This document shows positions 27,901-39,900 of a DNA stretch of 64,000 bases, one piece after another; positions within the stretch are counted from its first letter, which is position 1; each line of letters begins with the position of its first letter. Position numbers and translations under genes: made by a program. Source of the DNA: Mytilus trossulus (lineage: Eukaryota; Mollusca; Bivalvia; Mytilida; Mytilidae); contig NC_086386.1 of NCBI RefSeq assembly GCF_036588685.1, positions 76,320,682 to 76,384,681 on the forward strand, given 5' to 3'. The notes beneath the pieces were generated by a model. It did no database searches. It was not told the DNA's origin and saw only the letters and a list, made by a program, of their open reading frames with translations.

Positions 27901-30900
27901 AACAACACCCAACCCACTAAAAACTGAAGATAATTTTAGATGATTCCTGCTACACGTGTGGAGCCCATCGTGTTGCTCATTGTATTACAAAGCCGGTAAA
28001 TAATTGGTCAACCAACTCATGATGTCTTCCGTAAGAAAGTGATGATTTAAACTTCACCATTTGGAACTCTTGGTTTAAAATTGAAAAAAAGTCACAAATT
28101 TCTCCTTACTTTATATTTAATGCTTCTCTCAACAAGCCAAAATTGCAATGATTTACAAAAAAAAAGCCGGGAACTACCATCCTCCACAAACATGACCAAG
28201 AAAACACTAATATATAATTTCCTATTCAGATGAATTAATAATTAGAATCAAAAAGTTCTGAGGTTGACGTATTAACTTTTTTAAGCAACTTGTTCTCATA
28301 TTAACAAATGAATGTACAGCTAAGAGTAGACGGGACCACTCTTACAAAAAAATGCCAAGTGAACCTATTGCGAATTGTTCTTGGTACATATAAAAATGTA
28401 CACCCCTTAGTTGCTAAGTTTGTTATAAGAACACTTAATAACTGTCCAAAATTTAAGAATGATTTTGTGTTACCGGAATTAGTAAGAATGCTGTAATGTA
28501 GACGTAAGAATCGTTCTTAAATCATGCACTTTTTCAAAACATTAAGGGCTGTCAATCATTCTAAGATAGGTCTGAGGTAGGGTCTTGTTACATTCTTAAA
28601 TCTTAAGACGCACGTTAGACGTTCGTAAGACATACTAATGCTTCTTGTTACCGGCCCCAGGGTTGTAAATAAATACGCCAGACGCGCATTTCGTCAATAT
28701 AAGACTCATCAGTAACGCGCAGTTAAAAATGTAATATAATAGTCAAACAAGAACAAAGTTGAAGAGCCTTCAAGGATTAAAATACAAAAAAGTTGTGCCA
28801 AATAAGGCTAAGGTACTATATTCCTGGGATAAGAATATGCATTATGAAACTAGAATTATTTTCATGTGACTCCCTGGCATTATTTGATAACCTGCATTTT
28901 ACTTTTAGTATAGTTTTCTATCATTCTATTTTCAAGATTTGAAACAAGTTTGATATGGTGGTGTCTTTTCTCAAAATATTATATTGTAGATTGGTATGGT
29001 ATTATTCCTTCCGATGTTATTAATTCAAGCATTAGGATTCATTACTTTTAAAACGAAAGAAACGACACCACAGCAAATAAGCCCATATCAATATCCGGAT
29101 GAGGACCCAATAAAAGATCACAAAAGAAATACAGAACCCTATGAGACCGGACTTAATTTCATACACCGCTTTTACAATGCACCAGTTACAAAATTTTGTG
29201 TCTATATGGTAGGTTGTTTTTATTAATAGTATTCTTCCTCTATCATATAATATTCTTTGAAGTTTAAAATAAATCTAATTTCCAACACATCTTTATCTAG
29301 CAAAATTTTACTTATGTAAGAATAAGAAAGAAGCATGTTCATGATGTTTAGATAACCTAGATGCAATTTTCCAAAACTTTCAGTTATGCGTACATAATTA
29401 TGTATATTTCATTATAAAACGTTATTATGATTGGCTAGCTGCAATCTCGCGTTATTCCTTAATCACCTTTATTACACAATAAAATGTCTTATTCATTGTG
29501 ACACGACGTCTAATGTTATATCAACTGTCTGTCTTACACAAGCTAGAATATATGAGGTATGGATCAAGAAAATAACTTTACATAATTTATGGTTTACTTA
29601 AATATGTCGAATGGTTAACTTATAACTCGTGATAAATGTATTTTATGCTACCAAATATTTGTGTTTCATAGTTGCACATTTTTCCCCTGAATATCAACTG
29701 TGGGAAAGTTAGAAGCCAAGAATCGATACATTAATTAACATGTAAACATGAAAAAAGTCAGATAAAATGTTATATCGATATTTGTTCGATAAATTGGGTT
29801 TGTTATAAACGAAAACTCACTCATCAAACTTACAACCATTCTTTATTTGTAAGGAAAAAAAAGTAAAATGTGTGCATAATTTGAAATAGGTTACTTTTAA
29901 ACGAAGATTTACACTTCAAATTAACTGTCATTACTGTTTTTTTTAATTTGTTCAAAACAAATTGTCAAATATTTGTAACTTGTTCAGAATTTAAGAGTTT
30001 AACAGGTTACTTATCTAAGCAATCAATGCACCTATAAATAGTATATATTTTAAAAGTATAAGCAATGATTTAAATACTAACCAGTATTCTAATATGACAT
30101 CCTTATTACGCTTTGTAAACAAAGCCGTGTTCTAATGAGCACAAAATATGTTTGACACATGCGCACGAACTTACTGTTTATATTAACTTTATTTCGATCG
30201 TTATCCTTTAAAATATATATACATTTAAGCAGCTAACATAAACTTTTATTATATATTTTAATAAAACAACGTATATTTACCCTGCTTGTAGATCAAATAT
30301 GAACTGAAATCCACAGACTCCTTAAGGAAGAAACGGGGACAGCCACACATTTTTACAGTAATTTCGCACGCTTCGACCTATAAAAACATTGTATTTGTCC
30401 TATTAGAATCGAAATAATTCCTTCATGTCATGCTCTATGCTCATTTTAACATGGGTAGGCATTATATTTGACGACATTTTACACCTCGGTAACGCTCAGT
30501 GTAAAATATCGACAAATATAATGCCTACCCATGTTAAAATGAGCATAAAGCATGACATGAAGGAATTATTTCTTAATTAAATAATATATCTGTAAAATAA
30601 AACGTACGGCGAATGTTTTAGGACAACAAATTATTTCAAACAAATAGGCTTTTTTAAGACAATATTTATTATATTTGACAAAGTGCATGAGTATGGTGAA
30701 TGTATCAAATACATAAAATCACGGATTCTCAAAATGCAGAGAGTATGTAGTGTTCTATAAAATGGCAGTTAAAGACACTTTTACAATTAACACATTTGTG
30801 TATTCAAACAATGTCTACCACATGAACATGCATAAATTCAACTGATTGAAACTTAGCTAACAATTTGTCGATAACACACAATTAAAGTTTTGTCAGTTAA

Positions 30901-33900
30901 ATATCTCAGTGAAATAAGACACTCAAGACTCCTCGTGTAATCGCAATTTGTATTGGAATCTCACACCGTAGAAGCCATAAGCACGCTGACACTTTCTTGT
31001 AATATCAATCTAAGAAGAAATGTATTGAGATAGTTGCTATATCAAGTTGTATTACAAATATATATTTCTCTTGAAGATAACATACATGACATTCGTGGTG
31101 ATATTTGCGATATTTGTTTTGACTGATTTGTATCCATTGTCAGAGAATCCGCCATCTATACTTGAATATTTAACTTGGGTGTGGACTTTGTCAATAGCAA
31201 TAGATGAAGTTAGACAGGTTTGTCTTATACAATTACTTAATGCGAACAAGATCCATATGCGTTATATTTTTTGGAATAATTGATCATTGCAACCATTTTT
31301 CACGAATGGAATCTATAATTGTTGTTTTTGTTTACAATCAGAAGCAATGGATTTCGTGCAAGACATATTATTTTTCATTAGAAACTTATTACGAATTTGA
31401 ATTCAGCAAAAACTAGTATTTTATTTCAGAATAAGAAAACTTTCTAAAGATAGATAAAACAAATAAAACTTATCATGTTTTTTTATTGATTTTTCGTTTA
31501 CCTAATTTCAAACAATGTCTTTACAGATATATCAAACAAACAAGGGATCATTTTCAAAAAATCTAAAGTATTGGGCTAACGATGTCTGGAATATATTCGA
31601 TATCATAATGTATCTCCTGTTCTTGTTGTCTGTTCTGCTACGATGTTTGCTGAATTCGGACCAGTTTTACTTTGCCAGAATGTCTTATGCTGTCACTTTG
31701 TCGATGTTTATCTTACGAAGCATGCATTTCTTCTTCATCCAAAGGTTTATTGGACCTAAAGTTGTAATGATAGGAAGAATGGTAAGCGTACAATTCAATT
31801 ACTACGTTATCGAAGTATACATTGCGCATTTCTAGAAGTTAATTCTCCCTACTTGCAATTCACATTCGTACAGCTTAGACATTTTTGTTTTGTTGTGTAC
31901 TTTTTTTTTTATATATTTGTGCATGCATGTCGTTTTTTTTCATAACAAGTATTTTATGACATAGTAAAGTTAAATTGAAGTCATATGTAGGTAAACTATC
32001 TAAAAGAAAAAGAAAAAAAAGCTTCAAATACTAACTGGCATTGAAAAACTGGGACGGGCATGGCAATAAAAGTCTAAAAATAAATCATTAAATTCCAAGT
32101 TTAGTAGGCCACAACAATTACTGATCATGTTAAAATTTAATTTTTGCATATGCTGTAATAAGAGTACAATAAAAGCTTAATGTATTATAGAGGGATAATA
32201 AAAAAAAATATGATCGAACTCGTTTGCATGGGTTTGCTAACAGTAAAAGCGGACGAGCACATAATGAATCTCATTTTATTTCCACAGCTTGGAGACCTTG
32301 GTTTCTTCATTGCTCTATATGCACTGTTTCTAATAAGTTTTGGAATCATGTACCAAGCTATTTTGTTTCCGAATTCGACGTCATCACCTTGGCAGCTGAT
32401 AAAAGATGTTGTTTATTTACCGTACTGGCAATTGTACGGCGAGCTAAATTTAGAACAGATTGAAGGTATCCATTATGATAATAATACGTGTTACTACTTT
32501 TAGACATTTAGACGTTGTTTTTGCCTTTGTCCTTATCGACTTGACAACTGTGTGTATCTTGTGTATTTGTTTCTTTGTAACAAAATGTGCATTTAATAAA
32601 AAGTAAGTCGAAAAATTCGGAGGTATAGTTTACTTGACTAAGAATAACTGAACTTTCAAAACACAAACAATTTCAATTTTTATATACAGATGGGTGCAGT
32701 CATAACCTGTACAGCAAGTTAACTTGATAACCAGTCATTTGGACTGGTCAAAGTTCACCTGTGACCGCATTAATGACTGCTCTGACCAGTCCTATGACCA
32801 AAATATAGTTAACTTGAAAAGCGGACTTGGTCCTACGACTGTTTTTATGTCTGCCAAAAAAGTTAACTTTGAAACAGGTCCGCTATTGATATAAGTTAAC
32901 TTTGAACCAGTCCTGTCAAAAGTTAACAGAAGTTAACTTCGAAACCAGTCCTGTCGTAAAGTTAACATAAGTTAACTTCGAAACCAGTCCTGACACAAAG
33001 TTAACATAAGTTAACTTTTGCTTTAACAAATCCGATCGAAACCAGACCTGTTCCCAAGTTAACTGTTTACTGGTTTGCTCAACACTAAGTTAACTTGTAA
33101 CCAGGACCGCTTAAAATCAAGTTTTCAAAAATGTTTTTTAATATCTTTGTTTCGTAGTATAAACATCGAAAATAATGTAAAATGTACACTTCCGTAATAT
33201 AAACAGGATTAAATACAAATATTTGAAAATTAAGTACGCATACAACGTTGCTTGTAACACTTTTTTATCTGTGATCTGCCAATTTATAAATGAAAAAACG
33301 ATCTCGGATCTGAGAACGGGCAATAATTTCCAATACCTATATCATATTCAACCATATTTGCACTTTATTATGTATATCTATGAAAGAACGTATATTAGAT
33401 AATAGTAAAACGTCCTTGGTCTATGTAGCCAGTGTCAGGAATATTTAATTTTCAGGAGAGAATTTATTATACAAAATGAAAGCATCATTAAAACACATCA
33501 TTAGTTTTGATACCTCATGCTGACTTGTACAACAAAATTATTTGATCGCATTGACCAAAACTGACCAAATGTGCACATAAATTTATAAATCTATATACCC
33601 GCATAGTAAATCAGCCATATTTTTTTATGTCAGGATTCAATATATAATACAACGTGATACAATGTACAGTAAAATTGCAATACAATAACAACAAATTTTT
33701 GTTCGCATAGATTTAGGGTGCCAGAATATCATCCTTCTATTCAAACTATTGATACGTTACAAAAAAATGTTCTTTCTTAGTGCACGCGCGACTGCCATTT
33801 ATTTTAGTACCTACGTTGGATAATCATTCGCATCATTATGTAATAGATTTTACTGTTTATATAACTTGTTTAACTTAATTGAAAAGTATTACTAGTACTG

Positions 33901-36900
33901 TTAATCTTCTAGGCGACAAACCTACGAACTGTACGAGTAATCGTCAGCTCTACACGAGTGGAACACGATGTCCAATAAAAAACCAGTTCAATGCGCTATT
34001 GCCGGCTGTGTATCTAATTTTGACAAATATTCTGTTAGTGAATATTATTATTGCGATGTTTTCGTAAGTATTAAATACATATATATGACTTGACCTGAGA
34101 AAATATACTTGATATTCGAATGCTCTCATTTTTAATTATAACAGAATAGTGACAAAATAAACTGGAATTGTACTGTTCGATGTGTACACTTGGTCTACGC
34201 ATTTTTATGTCTTCGCAACAACATATATCGCAATATTTCTCCCGTTCAATATTGGAAACAGGTAATTTCCTTTTTTTCTAAATGTGAGGTGTTAGTATTA
34301 AAAAGAAAATTTGTTATGATTGCCAATTAAACCACTCTCAATAAGAGACAATTTCACAGAATTTAAAAGCAATAGTTCTTTTCAATATTTTACAAAAAAA
34401 GCCTGCATCAGATGATTACATGCTCGAACAAACAATAAAGTGAAAAAACAAAAAGCATTTGTTTAATTTTTCTTTTTGCCTTTGTTACATTGTAAAAAAC
34501 AATTAAGGACAAGCTATTGCAAAATTCCTCATAATAACGTTGTAATTGTTTAATTTTATCTAATGCGGAGATACCTCTTTATTTCATACCATAAATTTAT
34601 TACAACAACAAGTGATATACTGTGGATTCATTAATATGCGTTGGATACCAATTTTCGTTGCTTTCGTGGGTAGAGTCTAACCATGAAATTAAATGCTCAA
34701 CGAATAACAAACTTTCTATATGCTTCGTCAAAACCGTGAAATTAAATATCCATGAACATGGAAGTTTTCTCTTATCCACGAAAATTGGTACCCACGAAAA
34801 TAAATTAATCCATAGTATGTCGTAATCATTTATTTTTTTTCACAGGCGAACATTCGACACTGTACAGGACAACTCTGAAATGATTTATAAATTCCACATG
34901 TATGCATTGGTGCATGAATACTATGACAGACCAATGTTTCCAATACCAATAGTTATACATGTATGGAGATTAATTGTGTTTTATCGCGACCATAAACGGA
35001 CTCCGAAGAAGTACGGAAGCGCCTTTGGTAAATATTGCCTATTTATGTCGAAAAACATTGTAATTCTGTATTTACTACAAATGCATTATGCTGTATAAAA
35101 AGAAGATAACGTGTAAAAGCAAATTATACAACTTTGCACTTGAGACCACCAAATGACACAGAGATTGAAAACTATTTGTAACATTACGTCCTCTCAAACT
35201 GAGCAAAGTCGATACAGCAGAGTCAGTTATAATAGCTGCCGAAGTTACAATACAAAACAATGCAAAAATCAAAACTAAGGGTATTATTCAATTTTGAAAA
35301 AATAACAAAACAAAAGGTACATTGTATTTAAAACACAAAAGTCAAGCAGGCAAAATCCCTAAAACTTGTATTTTAACAATTACCAATACTATATATCGAA
35401 TATTTTCGTTCTGAAAAATTATTCCACAAAAAATTTATTAAATTTCAATATGTTTTATCAGATACCTTAAAAGAACCTTTCATTAAATACAATGTAATTA
35501 CATTTTTTTTTGTAATTTTGTTATGATTCTCTTTTTTTTCGGTAAAAAGTGATACTGGCAATATGACAATTTTAATCAACTAATAAAATAACATTATATA
35601 TATTAAATAGTTTCTGATATAATAAATTAGTTCTGAAATAGTATTGAATGCTGAAAATGATTTTTTTTTACTAACTGTGACTTATCATTGTGTAATAAGC
35701 ACATGCATTTACAATGTATATGTTTTGCGTAAATCAGTAAATCAAAGTTTTGTGAAAGCTTAATGCTTATAAATCAAAAATTTCGATATAGCTTATAAGC
35801 AACAAAAAAAAAGAAAAATGATAGAAGTTATTACGTTTTAAAAAGATATTTTGAAATATCCTAATCATTGAAAAACCCAACAACGACTGATGATGAAGAT
35901 ATGACGTTTGAGTTGAAATTTCTAACAAAAAAATACTTTGTCAGTTGGAAAGCAGGTCACAGATTGACCCTTAGTCTATCAGCAACAATAGCGTCACGTG
36001 ATCGTAGTAATGAGTTAAACTGCTCATGAGACAACCTCATTGTACTTACTAAAATATCGCTGATATGATACAAACTTATTAACCAAAATAATCTTTAATA
36101 TGCATAGTTTTAACTCGTCAAAACTTACATGTCAACTCAAAGTCCTTTCTACTTCATTGTATCTTCAAACTGTCTCTTGGTCGAAAAATCTGAATATTTT
36201 CGTGGAAGTTAAAAATGTTGGGCGTAGCTAAGATTTGGTAAAGCATCTCATTAAGGATGTATTCTTCTGACGTTTAAGTCTCATTCAGTCTCATTGAAAT
36301 CTCGTTTTGGAAACATGTGATGCAAGTGGAAAATAGCAATGAATTACCAGTATCAAACTCAAATCTGTAAAATCATTGTGTTTTTCCAATAAGTTATTTT
36401 TGAGTAATGAATTTTTCAAATTTTCTCATCAAGTCAGTATTTTTAGCTATAATTTTGAGGAAAATGGGTGAGGGGTACAAAAAAATGATATTACCAGAAA
36501 CATAAACATCTCATAAAACTTTTTCTTTTCAAATTTCTTAGATACGTATTTTTTTTCAATTTTGTATTACAAGGAAGTTGAAATAATATGCATTTGGTTC
36601 TTTAAACAGAGAAAAATCACAAATTTATAAAATTGACAACATGGTAAATAATGGCAACAGTAGTATACCGATGTTCAAAACTCATAAATCCATGGACAAA
36701 AAACAAAATCGGGGTATCAAACTAAAACCGAGGGAAACGCATTAAATATAAGAGGAGAACAACGACATAACACCGAAACGTAACACACACAGAAACGGAC
36801 CAAGCATCAGACAAAACACCACGAGAATAACAAATATAACATGAAAACCAAATACATGAATTTGGGATAGACAAGTACCGTGCCACGTCTTATCTCAATA

Positions 36901-39900
36901 TCTCAAAAATAAGAGAAAACACAAACGACTCAACGTTAAAATGCAACACACACATAAACGAACAATAATATAACAATGGCCATCCTCCTGACTTAGTACA
37001 GGACACTTTTAAAGGGGAATAAAAGTGGTGGGTTGAACCTGGTTTTGTGGCATGCCAAACCTCGCACTTTAATGGCAAAGTTAAAGAAAACATTGAGATG
37101 ACAACATAATATTACAGGACTACAATACAAATAAATAGGAGAACATATTAGACAAAGAAAAACATGATTAATAGATAACAAAAAAGAAAAAATTTTACAC
37201 AAAAAAGCATCAAAATATGAAAAAACTTTCTTATTTTAACACCTAGTTTATTTTAGTTGAATTTATTCTGATTTGTCCACTTCATCTTTATTAAGAGTAT
37301 GAAAAACAGTTTAATTGTGGAACTTTGATTTTTTTTCACGATAATAGCCCAAAAATGGATAAAAAGTGATGCAAATGGGAAAATCATAAACATTGGATAC
37401 TTTCAAAGGGCGTAGCAAAAAAAAGAATCGCAATTCCATGTGATTTTTTCTTCACCAATTATTACTTTTCAGTCATACATGTATAAACCAACAAATCAGG
37501 TGAAGAAAAAAATTTTAATTCTAGAATTTGTTTGCTCCTCAGAGGTGTATATCCTTAAGACAAACACTTTATGAATATCTATACATAGTTCTGATTATGG
37601 AAAACGTCAAGTTATTTTAAACACGAAATGGGGGGGGGGGGGGGGGGGGGGGGTGTTGCCAAATTTTGCTAGTGGTTATCTGCCTTTGCTATTACCTTTC
37701 AAAAATAAAAATCAAGTTGAATATAAAAAAAAATGTTATTTCACAAAACTATTTGTTATTAGAATTTTAAGAACAGAATCTCTTCTACTTTTAATCAAAT
37801 GATTGATAGTACAAATTAAAGAAATTTAGAAATGCAATATTTAAACCTTGGTGAATTTATGTAAGTGTACTCTAGCTTTCGAAATTTTCTTTTTGTCATC
37901 ATATCATTTAGTCTTTACTTTTTCCAGGTTTAGAAAACATATCTTCCTGTGGTTTTATCAAAACATAACATTTAATATTTGTATAAATCATTTGAAAATA
38001 AAGTAAATAACTAATAAGAAACTTGATACAATTATACATTTTGTTATTTGTTATTAACTTATGCTTATTCTGTTGTAGTGCAAGATGTTCAGGCTGCCGA
38101 AATTGAAAGATTACATGTCGTTGAAAAAAAGGCATTCAAAACTTATCAACACGGACCTGAGTATGCTCGTAGTAGATATGATGCGAAGAAAATGATGACT
38201 GACGAAAGGTAAAATATTCTTATTCATTCGACACAGATAACATTACATAAAAAACACATAGCTGTTATTTAATTTGTTATACTGAATGTCCTATCATTAT
38301 TGTCTTTTACAGATTTATTGTATTTTAAAAGTAATTTCTATGACGTGACGTACATATCAACATTACATTCAGGTATAATAAAAAAAAAACAGCAAAAGTT
38401 GAGCAATATATTGTTTTTTTTTGCCTTTTTGACAGTCAAATAATAAATTCAGAGCACAAAAACGTAGAACTTAAGTATTGTATTTAATTACTTGATAAAA
38501 ATTCGATGAAAACAGTATACTTATACATTGTAATATATATTGTAGTTAGAAAGAAAAAACATTTTCAATAAGAATGTCCGGTTTCTTTTTAAAAGCAGCA
38601 TTTGTTTTGTTATGACAGTCCTTATTAGTTTCAGACTTACTCACATTAGTAAAGTCACATTCAGTTCTTTGAGCATGTTTAATACATTTCGCTTTCAATA
38701 AAAATGAAACGTATGTTGAGACTTTGTTTATACTGTTTTGAAAATTTGTTACTGTATCCCTACAAAATTTGACATAATTGTTATATCTTTTATTTAGTAA
38801 TTTAAAACAAATTGATAGAGGACAAGCAAAATGATTAAACTTGTCATTTTTTCAAGTCCCTCACCCCAAGGAAAATCACCGAAACAACAACAACAACAAA
38901 CAAAACAAACTTTAATATTAAATAATCATATCTAGGTTAAACGTTTGCAAATAATGTATCTTCTGGTAACTTGTGACTTGTACATGTTAACGTAACATAT
39001 GTTGGTTAGATGCAGTTTATAAACGAATTGTAAAGTATAATGAGACTAAAATCACAGTAAACCCGGAAATATTATGATGTTATTATGTAATTACCGTCAT
39101 AGTTATACTACATCAGCATCATTAAGTCTCATTATACCTTTCATTAGCTCCGCCAAACCATAACAGCATCCGATAATATCAGCACCGTTTCCGTAAACCT
39201 TACACGCTGAGCCCGATGTTTGCCGAGAACAATTAATATCTAGTCCGGCAGAGGCTAACTGGTTCTTATTTCTACTTCATATTTGCCCTTTGTTGTTATT
39301 ATCATGAATTTGAACAAACATGTATCGTATTAAAATGATTTGCTCTCATGACTTCTGCATTATTGCAATCTAGGACATTTATTTTGGTTACATTTTATAC
39401 ACAACTACAAATATTAGTTTAGACTTCATTGCCTAATTTACTTTCCGCTATATAGATAATGTTCTCTCACTAAATAATTAAAAATTTGGTGAATTTGTTG
39501 AACATATCTATCCCATCGAACTAGAGTCAAGAGATTCAAATGGTGAAGTGGAAATCATCGTTTTATAAATTTTACGGAGGCCAATCTGAAATCATCTCTT
39601 CATATATGATATTGGAAGGGGTTGTGTGGCTTTAGTTTTCGATGTTGTGTCATGTTGTACTATTGTTTGTCTGTTTGACTTTTTCATTTTTTGCCTTGGC
39701 GTTGTCAGTTTATTTTCGATTTATGAGTTTGACTGTCCCGTCCCTTTTAATTACTTTGGCATTTTTGTTGCCTTTTTTAATGATTTCTTTTTTTTTCTTT
39801 TCATAACAAAGCTCATACAAATGTATCATTTCGCAATTTAGAATAAGTGAAAATTTACAATCTGGATTGTCTGTAAATAAATTAAGCACTTATTATAGTC

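Noticed and set aside
28308..28496. 62-codon ORF inside the GGGGCCGG element
   Set aside because: Too short and without transposase motifs; left as unassigned element interior.
30411..30572. MicroRNA gene
   Set aside because: The hairpin is longer and more perfect than usual miRNA precursors and looks like a MITE; there is no evidence of a mature product.
39626..39841. 71-codon hydrophobic ORF in gene A intron 24
   Set aside because: Its sequence is a dispersed repeat also seen at about 57700-57830.
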